From Paraflavitalea devenefica (lineage in GTDB: Bacteria > Bacteroidota > Bacteroidia > Chitinophagales > Chitinophagaceae): a stretch of DNA of 64,000 bases. The stretch spans positions 2,046,001 through 2,110,000 of the forward strand of contig NZ_JAARML010000002.1 in NCBI RefSeq assembly GCF_011759375.1, given 5' to 3'. A program made the translations under genes and the position numbers. Under the pieces are notes generated by a model. That model was given only the letters and a program-made list of their open reading frames with translations, was not told the origin of the DNA and ran no database searches. Below are positions 36,455 through 44,956 of the stretch, piece after piece; within the stretch, counting starts at the first letter, position 1; every line of letters starts with the position of its first letter.

Positions 36455-37150
36455 ATGAAGCTCCTACTGCTTATAATTACTTTATTGTTTGGACACACCG
36501 TATTAGGACAATACCGGATAGACCCAAAGGTTCAACATGAATTCGACAGCCTTTTCAGTCTGCAACCAGAAGACGTTCAGCAAAAGAGATACATCAAAGG
36601 CTTTGACGACGGTTTCGCCCTGCTTTTAAGTTTCAAAGAAGACACTTTGAATAGGAAGGAATTCAATCCGCCTATTATTGATACTTCTATAATGATTGTT
36701 GCCATTGACCCCGGCACCGGTAAAGAATTGCCCGACCTGCCGGGAGATACAGCGAAATATAATCAATGGCTTTCCTGTAAGGCTACTTTTCTAAAAGACA
36801 CTTTGGGCATAAGCTCATTTTTTGGACTATTTTCAGGACTTGGCTTTTCTGTAAAAGTTATCGGTGGTAAAGCCTTCGGGGAGTTCTTTGAGTATGTACG
36901 CGGAGACAAGATTTATCGTCAAAAGTTGACAGGTACAAAATTATCAGAAATTCAAGTCAGGGCTCGTACAGAAAACGTCGTTTTAAGCAGCATTCCGAAA
37001 AGACTGGGCGACGTCTTCTATGGCAAGGCAACATTAGTGACTGAACCTTTCTTTCGTGACGATGATGAGTTTAAGAATGGCTATATTCAAAAGAGATACA
37101 CTGTTACGTATTTATTTACTTGCAAAGTAACTGACGGCGAACAAAAGTAG
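36455..37150 (+). CDS. Exported protein of unknown function
   Basis: The product (231 residues from 36455) has a signal peptide MKLLLLIITLLFGHTVLGQ. The mature part is mixed alpha/beta with no recognised motif; a segment FFGLFSGLGFSVKVIGGKAFG is hydrophobic and Gly-rich. ATG 36401 adds 18 basic, Cys-containing residues and is less likely. Bases are AT-richer than in the genes to the left, and it marks the left part of the accessory zone. No function can be given. Confidence 0.6.
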   Translation: MKLLLLIITLLFGHTVLGQYRIDPKVQHEFDSLFSLQPEDVQQKRYIKGFDDGFALLLSFKEDTLNRKEFNPPIIDTSIMIVAIDPGTGKELPDLPGDTAKYNQWLSCKATFLKDTLGISSFFGLFSGLGFSVKVIGGKAFGEFFEYVRGDKIYRQKLTGTKLSEIQVRARTENVVLSSIPKRLGDVFYGKATLVTEPFFRDDDEFKNGYIQKRYTVTYLFTCKVTDGEQK

Positions 37151-37154
37151 CGTG

Positions 37155-38144
37155 CTAAGCAGGAAATGGCTGATGCATAATAAGCTGGTTAATGATCTCC
37201 GTTATCTCAGGTACCGGCATCTTCCTGATAAGATAGAAGTGCCCTTTCCCGGTGGTATCCCAGGCATTACTGCCATCGTTGTTGATGGTGAACCGGCCGG
37301 GCTGAAGCGTGTAATAGTTATCCCATCCCCTGATGGCTACCAGTACTGCTGTTTCGTCCCAACTCATGCGGCCATGCCTGTCCTGTTCACTCATAGGGAT
37401 ACATATAGCAAACACCTCTTTTACAGGACTATTTTGAATGTCCTTATTGTGGATCAGTGGTAAGCCTGTCCGTATTTCAACGCCAATTTCAAAACCGCTG
37501 AAAATAATGGTGCCCGGCCATTGGGTGAAGACTTTCCCGGAGGCGGTTACATCTTTCTCTACATTGAATTCTTTGCCCGCAGGGAATTTGCCAGCCATGC
37601 ATACCAATAATTTTACTTTCTTTTTTACGAGGTCCATGCCCGACAGGGGCGAGTATTGATCAGCGGGTGACTGCAGCAGGTTGGCCAGGTTGGTGAGAAA
37701 CCCTACCGTTACGATCGTTACCGTGCCATCGTGCTGCGCTGCCAGTGTTTTACGATAAAGTGCTACGGCATCCATGGCCTCGTCATTGGACTGTAGGGTA
37801 TGTGGGTACCTGGCTACGATGACCGAATCCCATTTTTGCCAGGCAGGCATGTTAACCGCATTGCCCTTTGGCACGCCTACCGGAAGCTGAGGCCTGTTGA
37901 AATAAGTATTGTATACATTCAATGCCGCAGCCACCTTTGGATGTTTATTGCAGGCAATGGTGGCCAGGATGTTGGCTTCGCCACTGTCGGCCAGGGCATG
38001 CAGCAAGGCAATGGCTCCCACATCATCATAATCAGGGCCAAAATCTGTATCGAAAATTATGGGAACGGGATTTTTTTGCTGTGCCTGGCACCAGTTGGCT
38101 CCGCAATGGCTAATGAACAATAAGAGCAGGGTTATTATTTTCAT
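37155..38144 (-). CDS. Exported nucleoside hydrolase-like protein
   Basis: The 329-residue protein has a signal peptide (MKIITLLLLFISHCGANWCQA) and the inosine/uridine-preferring nucleoside hydrolase motif DTDFGPDYDDVGAIALL, whose aspartates bind the active-site calcium. TIVTVGFLTNLANLL and WDETAVLVAI are also family features. An upstream extension to 38240 is open but lacks signal-peptide form. Exported members are common in Bacteroidota and may act on ribosides or ADP-ribosyl compounds. Its stop is 4 bp from that of the convergent gene. Confidence 0.9.
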   Translation of the reverse strand: MKIITLLLLFISHCGANWCQAQQKNPVPIIFDTDFGPDYDDVGAIALLHALADSGEANILATIACNKHPKVAAALNVYNTYFNRPQLPVGVPKGNAVNMPAWQKWDSVIVARYPHTLQSNDEAMDAVALYRKTLAAQHDGTVTIVTVGFLTNLANLLQSPADQYSPLSGMDLVKKKVKLLVCMAGKFPAGKEFNVEKDVTASGKVFTQWPGTIIFSGFEIGVEIRTGLPLIHNKDIQNSPVKEVFAICIPMSEQDRHGRMSWDETAVLVAIRGWDNYYTLQPGRFTINNDGSNAWDTTGKGHFYLIRKMPVPEITEIINQLIMHQPFPA

Positions 38145-38281
38145 ATGATTGTGTCCTTTCGCCAATAAATGTACCTTAAAAAGTGAGATGGTAAAAGGCT
38201 GCCTCCGATAGCCTGAAGTGCCCCCTGTGGAGGGCCCCATACATGGGCTTACCTTTACTTGCCCTACTATCGCCCCCGGAG

Positions 38282-38369
38282 TATCTCTACTTTATCTCCG
38301 GAGTACACCCTCCATAGGAGCTCTATAGCTGCTCTATAAAAGCTCTATAAGAGCTCTATAGCTTTTAAA
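38282..38369. repeat. Eight-unit array of degenerate 11-bp repeats
   Basis: Every 11th position begins with TA for eight successive units: TATCTCTACTT, TATCTCCGGAG, TACACCCTCCA, TAGGAGCTCTA, TAGCTGCTCTA, TAAAAGCTCTA, TAAGAGCTCTA and TAGCTTTTAAA. Five units share GCTCTA or a shifted copy of it. The array ends 16 bp before the start codon of the gene at 38386. The strict period of about one DNA helical turn points to a protein bound along one face, or to slipped-strand growth. Confidence 0.85.
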
Positions 38370-38385
38370 GAATTTGGAAGATTTT

Positions 38386-39156
38386 ATGAAGACTTCGTAT
38401 ATTGTTGCGAGAGGGATTCCTGGCAATGGTACCAATATTGTTAATATACAATTATTGTCCATGCTGAAGAAAAGAAAGTTTGATCCCAGGATCCCTCCCT
38501 GTCCGGACCCGGATAAGTATACTTTGGTACGTGGTAAGCATCATTATTACTGGCGCAGAAACAGAGGTACCATAAAGCCCGCTGTATTGAATGAGGTAAT
38601 GTCGCGCAGCGCCGCCATCACTTCCAAAACCAATCGTGCAGCCAAACACATGATGTCGTTGCTGGCAGTGTTCACCCAGCAGATGTCGCTGGGCATGAGC
38701 ACGACCGAAGTAGGAGGGGCTTTCAAGCGGGCTTACCTGCAAGATGGCAGGATGGATTTCCGGTTTATGCACGAGATCAAATTCCAGGAAGAACATCCCA
38801 TTCATAAATTGTTTAAGGGGGCTGTTTACCCGAAGATCGAGCGGGGAAGCATCCAGTTGCAGATTGGCGTGGGCGGCCCGAATGTTAAGGCGCCGAGCCG
38901 TTATGCGGCGGGTTACCGGTTCACCGCCATCCTGCTGTACGGTGATCCTTCCAAAGATCGTGGCATCAGGATCGAGACGGGGGAGTCTGAGACGTATTCA
39001 TTCAAGGAAAAGAACCATGTAGACTGTAAGCTCTCGCTGGTATTGCCTGCAAAAAACCGGCCCTGGACGGTGTTGCTGCATATTGGTTGCAAAATGACTG
39101 ATAGTCTTCCAGCCGGTCCGCGGTATCATGCAATGTGGGTGGTGAAGGCGGGGTAG
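38386..39156 (+). CDS. Protein of unknown function, paralogue of the 47.5-48.6 kb gene
   Basis: The 256-residue protein (ATG 38386; TTG 38374 is less likely) has no signal peptide or membrane helix. It shows HHYYWRRNRGTIKPAV near residue 55, then a helical region RSAAITSKTNRAAKHMMSLL, then a beta-rich C-terminal half. The order YY...G...K, then NAA/SAA...A..M..L, matches the protein at 47517-48620, so the two look like distant members of one family. An 11-bp array lies directly upstream. The last 75 bp are duplicated at 41096-41173. Function unknown. Confidence 0.65.
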   Translation: MKTSYIVARGIPGNGTNIVNIQLLSMLKKRKFDPRIPPCPDPDKYTLVRGKHHYYWRRNRGTIKPAVLNEVMSRSAAITSKTNRAAKHMMSLLAVFTQQMSLGMSTTEVGGAFKRAYLQDGRMDFRFMHEIKFQEEHPIHKLFKGAVYPKIERGSIQLQIGVGGPNVKAPSRYAAGYRFTAILLYGDPSKDRGIRIETGESETYSFKEKNHVDCKLSLVLPAKNRPWTVLLHIGCKMTDSLPAGPRYHAMWVVKAG

Positions 39157-39158
39157 GG
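39081..39158 (+). repeat. Gene 3'-end repeat, copy A1
   Basis: The last 78 bp or so of the preceding gene, including its stop codon, recur in the same orientation at 41096-41173 with about four differences. Confidence 0.85.
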
Positions 39159-39241
39159 AGGACAACAAAAGAAGGATTGATAAGTGAACATCCTGAACCA
39201 TATTTAAAATCAAAATGATAATACGCTCATCTAAAAATTTA

Positions 39242-40857
39242 ATGAATACATTTAGTAAGCATTGTTTTTTGATCCTATTAATTGGCATGAGCTCATTGCC
39301 TCAAAAAGTATTGTCTCAGGAACTAACTACTTATCGGGCAAGTCAAATGCAATCGGATTTGCATAAGTTTAAACATGCATTGGAGTATGCTCATCCCGGT
39401 TTATATACACATAATAGCCCTGCTGAATTCAATGACTTTTTTAATCACCTGCTGGCGCAAACATCAGCGCCGCTTGATGCTGTGCAGTTTCATAACATCG
39501 TACTTCAACTGATTGCCTATCTGCATGATGGACATACAAGGGTGTTTCCTGCCAACAAACTCCGGGCCTATATTAATAAGCAAAAACTGCTTCCTTTTCA
39601 CAGTCTTGTACAAAAACAGCGGATATTCATTACACGTAATGTGATTGGAAAAGACATGGCAGATGGATCGGAAATTATCGCCATTAATGGGGTTTCCTCT
39701 GATAAGATAATAGTAACCCTGCAGCGATATTTTGCGGGAGATGGATTATGTGGTAGTTGCCTTGAGTACCGGTTTGGTACTTCTTATAATTCCTTTTATC
39801 GGATATTTCCATTGATATTTGGTTTTCACACAGTGTATGAGCTTACCATTAAAGATTACAAGACAAATAAAATTAGCAGCATAGAAGTTCCTGCTGTTTC
39901 TGTTGGCGAATTCAGAACCAATGAAAAAGCGAAATACGGAAATAACCTGCACACCGTGAGCATAGAGGAAACGATGGCCGAGCCTGCATTCAAGTTAGAT
40001 TTCGGCAGCGATAATAGATATGCCCTGATGAAGATAAGCCGGTTCGTTAAAGATGGTTTTGAGGAACCGGCTAATAGCTTCCCGGATATGTACACGGTTG
40101 CATTCAGGCAAATAAAAGAGCGAGGAAATTTGTTGAGTTAAAACAGTTTAATCCCATAAAAGAATTTTACTTTAACGGGACTGTTTACGTACTTATTGAT
40201 GGTGGTACTATTTCTGCAGCAGGTACAGCAGCAGGTTTGCTGAGAGAATATACTAATGCCATCTTTGTGGGGCAAGAAACAGGGGGCTATGCAGGAATAA
40301 GTAATGGCATCCGGCAGCTTTCTATTTCCGGAGACAGTACCGATATTAGTATTAATCTCCCACTCATACATGGTGAGTTCGCCATCTCCGAACATTTAAA
40401 GAAACGGGGAATTACCCCAGATTACTGGATTGAAAATTCAATTCACGATTTGCTTAATGGAAAGGATGCGATACTGGCCTTTGTGGTAGAGAAAATTAAA
40501 AAATATGGTTTCAATGAAAGTCCAAGCGGGCTTAAATACAGGACACTAAGAGAAGGAACCGGGGAGCCTGCAAAAGCTGGGCAAGAAGTTTTAATACATG
40601 AAACGATGTCGTATTATAATGATTCTTTGCTATTCGATTCAAGGAAGTTACCTCGTCCAATTAAAGTACTGATTGGGGGTAATCAGGTTATCAAAGGAAT
40701 AGACGAGGGGCTTGTTGGTATGAAAAAAGGCGAGGTCAAGAAATTAATAATTCCTCCTGCATTAAGCAAAAGACAGGGTGTTCAGACATTCCCACATCCA
40801 GACTCCACATTAATTTATGAAATTGAGTTAATGGACATTTTATTAAAAAAATTATAA
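39242..40857 (+). pseudogene. S41 peptidase-FKBP fusion gene, interrupted by deletion and frame change
   Basis: The 5' frame encodes a signal peptide and the N-terminal part of an S41 (CtpA-type) peptidase (YAHPGLYTHNSP, YLHDGHTRVFPAN, then FRQIKERG) and stops at 40141. The 3' part is in another frame from before 40140. It has GTVYVLIDGGTISAAGTAAG with the presumed catalytic Ser, FVGQETGGY, NSIHDLLNGKDAILAF and then an FKBP isomerase domain (SGLKYRTLREGTGEP, VIKGIDEGLVGMKKGE). The central stretch usually written IDLRGNGGG is missing, so bases were lost as well as the frame. S41 followed by FKBP in one chain is itself unusual. The parts look well preserved, suggesting recent inactivation, or a sequencing error combined with a real deletion. 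Confidence 0.75.
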
Positions 40858-40990
40858 TAAGGACAAGGAGATGATTACAGTAGAACCTGAATGTGAAGAT
40901 TGGGAAATTTTTCATTTCTCCGCGGAGTCTCCGGCTTGTAACTGTACGTTAAGGAAAATCGACTTGTTACTATTTAATTTACCAGGATGA

Positions 40991-41022
40991 TGATCTTCTG
41001 CTGCCGGGACTCTGCGGTTACC
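40991..41022. repeat. Short dispersed repeat, copy 1
   Basis: TGATCTTCTGCTGCCGGGAC followed by TCTGCGGTTACC resembles 44841-44880 (TAATACTCTTCTGCCGCAGG, then GACGCTGCGGTTAC). The two copies differ by small insertions and substitutions. Confidence 0.5.
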
Positions 41023-41095
41023 ATTGATACCATACATCGCAGTGTCCTCGCCGCCCTGCCACGCCCGGCGACGGAGAGACATTGCGGGGAAAAAA

Positions 41096-41173
41096 TATTG
41101 GTTGCAAGATGAATGATAGTCTTCCTGCCGGTCCGCGGTATCATGCGATGTGGGTGGTGAAGGCGGGGTAGGG
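41096..41173 (+). repeat. Gene 3'-end repeat, copy A2 (fragment of the 38386 gene)
   Basis: About 78 bp matching 39081-39158 at roughly 95 percent, in the same orientation, ending at the same stop codon and just beyond. No upstream part of that gene is present here, so this is a free-standing 3' end. Confidence 0.85.
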
Positions 41174-41258
41174 GTTCAAGTATGCATTATTTACACTGTC
41201 GTGGTAATTTACTCAAACCAGTGTATATTTAGAAGCTGACTGAATTATTTTGAATACT

Positions 41259-41828
41259 ATGCTTGTACAATTTCATGAGCAGACGGTTGACGATTTTCTC
41301 ATTCCATCTTTTGCCTTGAAAAAAGGTGAAATTGTAATTGTTCAACTTCCTAACGGGCCATTCTTTCACCCTCTTGAGTTAGCATTGATCGACATAATCA
41401 CTGGTAAGACTGTTAATGAAAAAGTTGAAATCATATCGCCATTGAGGTATGTTGAGCATGTTAAAGAAAGTTGGTTTAGGTATCATTTCCTGCCAATTAC
41501 TGTTGGAACCTATCTTGACAAGTATGCCAATAAGGCAAATCCGGTCTATAAAAAGATTTATGATATAAAGTGGATGACGCCTAAAACTAAAGTGCAAGCC
41601 TTGGCGGGGAATCCAAGACGACAACTTTCGCTCTACACAACTTTATCGTGGACAAGTGACATAATATTTGACTTAGCCGGTGTTGATCCACAAGGTGGAC
41701 AAGATATTTATAATTTTGTAAAGACAGTTGTGCAATCAGGTGGTTCTGCTATTCTGTTTGACTATAGCGACGAATTTAAGAATGACTGTACGGCATTTAT
41801 TCAAGTCCAATATTTAGGAGGAAAATGA
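41259..41828 (+). CDS. ABC ATPase-like protein without a Walker A motif
   Basis: The 189-residue protein (ATG 41259) reads like a reduced ABC ATPase. SFALKKGEIVIVQLPNGPFF takes the place where GEIxxLxGPNGAGKS would be, and LIDIITGK follows as in the usual L..I.G. RRQLSLYTTLSWTSDIIFDLAGVDPQG parallels the signature helix, Walker B and D-loop, and SGGSAILFDYSDEF parallels the H-loop strand. The Walker A Lys-Ser and signature SGGQ are absent. It could be an inactive regulator or a degenerate copy. The stop codon is the first base triplet of repeat B1. Confidence 0.6.
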   Translation: MLVQFHEQTVDDFLIPSFALKKGEIVIVQLPNGPFFHPLELALIDIITGKTVNEKVEIISPLRYVEHVKESWFRYHFLPITVGTYLDKYANKANPVYKKIYDIKWMTPKTKVQALAGNPRRQLSLYTTLSWTSDIIFDLAGVDPQGGQDIYNFVKTVVQSGGSAILFDYSDEFKNDCTAFIQVQYLGGK

Positions 41829-41900
41829 GTTTGGAGAATTTGTACCGTATCCGGACAGGCTTAGTGTTTAGAACAAATCATTTAAGATAAGACCTTTAGC
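41826..41900 (+). repeat. Gene 3'-end repeat, copy B1 (fragment of the SRPBCC gene)
   Basis: TGAGTTTGGAGAATTTGTAC and the following bases match 47465-47537, which is the 3' end of the SRPBCC gene and its downstream bases, at about 85 percent over 74 bp in the same orientation. The matching segment begins exactly at the stop codon of the preceding gene. Confidence 0.8.
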
Positions 41901-41936
41901 AGTGGGTTAGATTTGCCTGCGGGGGTCAGGAAGATA

Positions 41937-41990
41937 ATTGCAAAGTAGCACCTGAATTTGAAGATTGGGAAACTTATCCATACTAAAAAG
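41937..41990 (+). repeat. Gene-fragment repeat encoding a C-terminal DWE motif
   Basis: AAAGTAGCACCTGAATTTGA and the following bases encode VAPEFEDWETYPY and a stop. A related fragment (VEPECEDWEIFHF) lies at 40872-40920. Both appear to be C-terminal remnants of an unknown gene. Confidence 0.55.
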
Positions 41991-41999
41991 TAACCTCAA

Positions 42000-42350
42000 A
42001 TGGTAACCATTGCAGCTTTCCGGAAACTGGCACTTTCGTTCCCTGAGGCGACGGAAGAAGCGCACTTTGAGAAAACATCCTTCAGGGTGAAGAAGAAGAT
42101 CTTTGCCACCTACGACGATAAAAACAAAATAGCCTGTATTAAACTGTCGGAAATAGACCAGGATGTGTTTTCATCAGCGGACAGGACAATAATTTACCCT
42201 GTTGATAATAAATGGGGCAAACAAGGCTGGACACTCATTGAAATGAAGAAAGTGCATAAGGACTTATTTGCGGATGCGCTGACTACAGCCTATTGCTGCG
42301 TGGCGCCTCAAAAATTGGCTGCCCTGGTTAGGAAAAATGAAAACGAATGA
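42000..42350 (+). CDS. MmcQ/YjbR family protein
   Basis: The 116-residue protein fits the MmcQ/YjbR family: FPEATEEAHFEKTSFRVKKKIFATY at the start, then KWGKQGWTLIEM and the C-terminal helix FADALTTAYCCVAP. The fold resembles DNA-binding CyaY-like proteins; the role is unknown, though some members link to mitomycin resistance or quorum functions. It is small and complete. Confidence 0.88.
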   Translation: MVTIAAFRKLALSFPEATEEAHFEKTSFRVKKKIFATYDDKNKIACIKLSEIDQDVFSSADRTIIYPVDNKWGKQGWTLIEMKKVHKDLFADALTTAYCCVAPQKLAALVRKNENE

Positions 42351-42390
42351 GCAACAAAGAACTCAATTCAGTAACTGTCAATATTAACCA

Positions 42391-42750
42391 ATGCGAGCTT
42401 TATTCCTTTCTATTTTGATGGTTGTTGTCTTGATGGCCAACGCACAAAAACCTAAAGACGGGACCTATACCTATTCCATAGCTTTTGAGGAATGGCAAGG
42501 TAAATCGTTGGGTGCAACATGTACTGTTGTGATAAATGGGGATAGTATAAAGGTTGTTCATGATGGGACAGGTAATTTGACAGGAAAGAAAGGCGACGTA
42601 CTTAGCCAGGGTATAATCATGAAACATGCAAAGTCTGGTAAATGGATTGTCGGACATTCTTTGAAAGACAAAGAAGCGAAGGAAATTGGCGGATGTTCCG
42701 GCGGCCCCACTATTATTGATTTTAAAAGAAAGAAGTTTTGGCTTTGCTAA
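42391..42750 (+). CDS. Small exported protein of unknown function
   Basis: The 119-residue protein has a signal peptide (MRALFLSILMVVVLMANAQ). The mature part is beta-rich (DGTYTYSIAFEEW, TCTVVINGDSIKVVHDG) with a Gly-rich IGGCSGGPTI and a final Cys. Two or three cysteines could form a disulfide in the periplasm. No family recognised. Confidence 0.65.
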   Translation: MRALFLSILMVVVLMANAQKPKDGTYTYSIAFEEWQGKSLGATCTVVINGDSIKVVHDGTGNLTGKKGDVLSQGIIMKHAKSGKWIVGHSLKDKEAKEIGGCSGGPTIIDFKRKKFWLC

Positions 42751-42762
42751 ATGTTCTTGCTT

Positions 42763-44088
42763 TTACTTACTCCTGGACAAGTAATATACATTATCCGTTT
42801 CTTTTATTTGCAGGCCTCCTTTGTGGGGATTGAATTCGAAGAATGTGCCGGTTTTTAAATTCATAAAATAATCAGTGGCTACCGGCTCTACATTCATTGA
42901 TCTGCCGGCAGCTTCTACTATCAGGGTATTATTCTCTTTTCTGACTACTACTTTAAAGGGGAGATCACCAGAGGTGTATTCACCCAGGTATTGGTCAAGA
43001 TCACCACCCTGCAGGGCAACAGGCTTTGAAAATGGAATAGTGTAGGCGTCATTAAAACTGATCTTTAATATTCCCTCCAGTATGTCTATCCTTGGGTACA
43101 AGATGCCATTGGTGATGTAAGTCACAGCCAGCTTCTGATCAGGATAATATCTTACGGCACTATAAAATTCTTCTATCCTTCCGTTATGCCCGTACCCTTT
43201 CGTTCCATCAAAGTCGTACGGGAAGATACCCATCCCATAACCATCTATCATGGTTGTCATCCTGGCAAGATTTGCCTGACTGATGAGTTTGCCGGTAAAT
43301 AATTGATGTATAAAAGTGATCAAATCTGTTGGCGTGGATACCACCGAGCCAGCCCCCATATGTATACCCAGATTTGTTTCTTTTTCCTTTTTCCATGTGC
43401 TGTCGGCGTATTTGTAAGCCGAACTTTCATTCCTGGCAATGTTTATTGGTTTTCCATAGTATGTATTGGCTAATCGAAGCTTTGATATTATCCTTTTCTC
43501 CAACGCCACCGCAAAAGGGCGCCGGTCAATTTTCTCAATAATGTAGCTTAACAGCAGATAGTTGGTGTTGCAATAGTCTGCCTTTGTGTCTGGCTCAAAA
43601 TCTGTTCCTTTACCTGTAATGATCTTCAGCATTTCATCGGCTGTTCTTTGCTTGTCCATCCAGTCTGGGAAATTGGTATCTTTCGTATAGTCATGTAAGC
43701 CACTTCTGTGATAAAGCATTTGCTCTATTGTAATTTTACCGGCATTAGGCAACCCAGGGAACCAGGTGGCCAACTTTTCGTCAAGGCTCAATTTTCCTTC
43801 CCCGATAAGCTGAAAGATCATGACGGCAGTAAGCATTTTTGAAACTGAACCAATCCTGTATTTGGTATAGATGTCAGGAGCAACTCTTTTACTGCCATCC
43901 AGCAAAGAAAAGCCGATGGCTTTTTGGTATTCGATTTTCCCATTGATCGAGATGGCTACACTTCCTGTTGCCAACCCCCGGTTTTGCAGCATATCGAATA
44001 GGCTGTCTAATCTTTTTGTATTTAACTTTTGTGCATAAGCAACAGGGAAAAGGAACAGGGCAAGGGAAAGGATTACCAGGGGTTTCAT
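42763..44088 (-). CDS. Serine hydrolase of the beta-lactamase/PBP (class C-like) family
   Basis: The 441-residue protein has a signal peptide ending PVAYAQ. It carries the three active-site motifs of the family: SVSK (S-x-x-K, about residue 78), YCN (Y-x-N) and GHNG in place of KTG. The C-terminal part after GHNGRIEEF is a beta-barrel-like extension. Members include D-aminopeptidases, esterases and PBP4*-type enzymes, so the substrate is not settled. ATG 44109 adds seven residues. Confidence 0.9.
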   Translation of the reverse strand: MKPLVILSLALFLFPVAYAQKLNTKRLDSLFDMLQNRGLATGSVAISINGKIEYQKAIGFSLLDGSKRVAPDIYTKYRIGSVSKMLTAVMIFQLIGEGKLSLDEKLATWFPGLPNAGKITIEQMLYHRSGLHDYTKDTNFPDWMDKQRTADEMLKIITGKGTDFEPDTKADYCNTNYLLLSYIIEKIDRRPFAVALEKRIISKLRLANTYYGKPINIARNESSAYKYADSTWKKEKETNLGIHMGAGSVVSTPTDLITFIHQLFTGKLISQANLARMTTMIDGYGMGIFPYDFDGTKGYGHNGRIEEFYSAVRYYPDQKLAVTYITNGILYPRIDILEGILKISFNDAYTIPFSKPVALQGGDLDQYLGEYTSGDLPFKVVVRKENNTLIVEAAGRSMNVEPVATDYFMNLKTGTFFEFNPHKGGLQIKETDNVYYLSRSK

Positions 44089-44174
44089 TGGCGGTTTTTG
44101 ATTGTACAACCTGTGAAATTAGCTGTTGCCTGCTACTTTAGCAAAGAATTTTTCACTCGTATGTGACCTTGCCG

Positions 44175-44695
44175 CTATTCTGTTCTTATACTTTTGGCCG
44201 GATTCATCAACGCGGCTTTGATACTTTGATAGCTCACCATCAACAAGGCTATGCCCAATGCTCCGAGGCCGGCAACAGCGAAGATCCACCAGTCTATTGC
44301 TGTACGGTATTCATATTGCTGAAACCATTCATACAGGAAATGGTAAGCGACAGGGGCTGCGATAAAGCAGGAAATAATGATCAACACTATAAATTCTTTC
44401 GATAGCAATTGCCATACATTCAATACGGAGGCTCCCAGCACTTTGCGGATCCCTATTTCACGGGTACTTTGTTCAGCCATAAATGCGGAAAGGCCAAATA
44501 AACCCAGGCAACTGATAAGAATAGTAAGGGCGGCAAAAGAGCCTGCAAGCATACCTATCCGCACTTCATTACTGAATTTCTTACTGTATTCATGATCTAC
44601 AAAACGATATTCGAAGGGATTACCGATATTGACAAAAGAAGAAATCCTGTTTTTTGCAAATTGCGGAAAGCGACCCGCAGGTAATTCTTTAGCAT
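44175..44695 (-). pseudogene. ABC permease (MacB/FtsX type) with the middle deleted
   Basis: On the minus strand from 44695 the sequence reads MLKNYLRVAFRNLQK, the usual N-terminus of this permease family. One base is then missing in an A-run; in the shifted frame it continues NRISSFVNIG. This is joined directly to PFEYRFVDHEYSKKFSNEVR, which belongs near the C-terminal membrane domain. The C-terminal three-helix FtsX domain is intact (STREIGIRKVLGAS, MNPAKSIRTE). The periplasmic domain and early helices, some 500-600 residues, are absent. Both ends of the gene survive, so this is an internal deletion plus a frameshift. Confidence 0.85.
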
Positions 44696-44840
44696 GTATT
44701 TTAACCGGTTTTAATGATCCCGTCATTTTCATGCTAAGAAAATGCCGGATTATATCTTCTTATTAATCAATAATATGTGTTTTTTTATAGGGTGAAACTG
44801 CCCGGTTTTGATACGGTTGACCGTCTGACTCCGTACGGAG

Positions 44841-44880
44841 GATAATACTCTTCTGCCGCAGGGACGCTGCGGTTACTATC
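44841..44880. repeat. Short dispersed repeat, copy 2
   Basis: Resembles 40991-41022: an ATCTTCTGC-like word followed by GGGAC and CTGCGGTTAC. Confidence 0.5.
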
Positions 44881-44884
44881 CGGG

Positions 44885-44945
44885 TTGTTTATTTTTTGTT
44901 TTGCTGTAATAGCTGCATGGCTGCGACATGACGTTTTCCCAGCTC
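44885..44945. repeat. Gene 3'-end repeat, copy of the SASA esterase end
   Basis: About 60 bp match 35392-35453, the 3' end of the minus-strand esterase gene, with about five differences and in the same orientation. The shared part includes AGCTGCATGGCTGCG and CGTTTTCCCAGCTC. The rest of the gene is absent here. Confidence 0.85.
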
Positions 44946-44956
44946 CGGCCACGCCG

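Larger units (their letters stand above)
40858..41249. other. Mosaic intergenic segment of gene fragments
   Basis: About 390 bp without an intact gene. A fragment encoding VEPECEDWEIFHF (40872-40920) resembles one encoding VAPEFEDWETYPY at 41941-41990. A segment at 40991-41022 resembles 44841-44880. A copy of the 38386 gene's 3' end follows at 41096-41173. The rest shows nothing recognisable. Confidence 0.65.

Noticed and set aside
38282..38369. CRISPR or simple microsatellite
   Set aside because: Units are degenerate and directly adjacent without spacers, so neither CRISPR nor an exact microsatellite fits.
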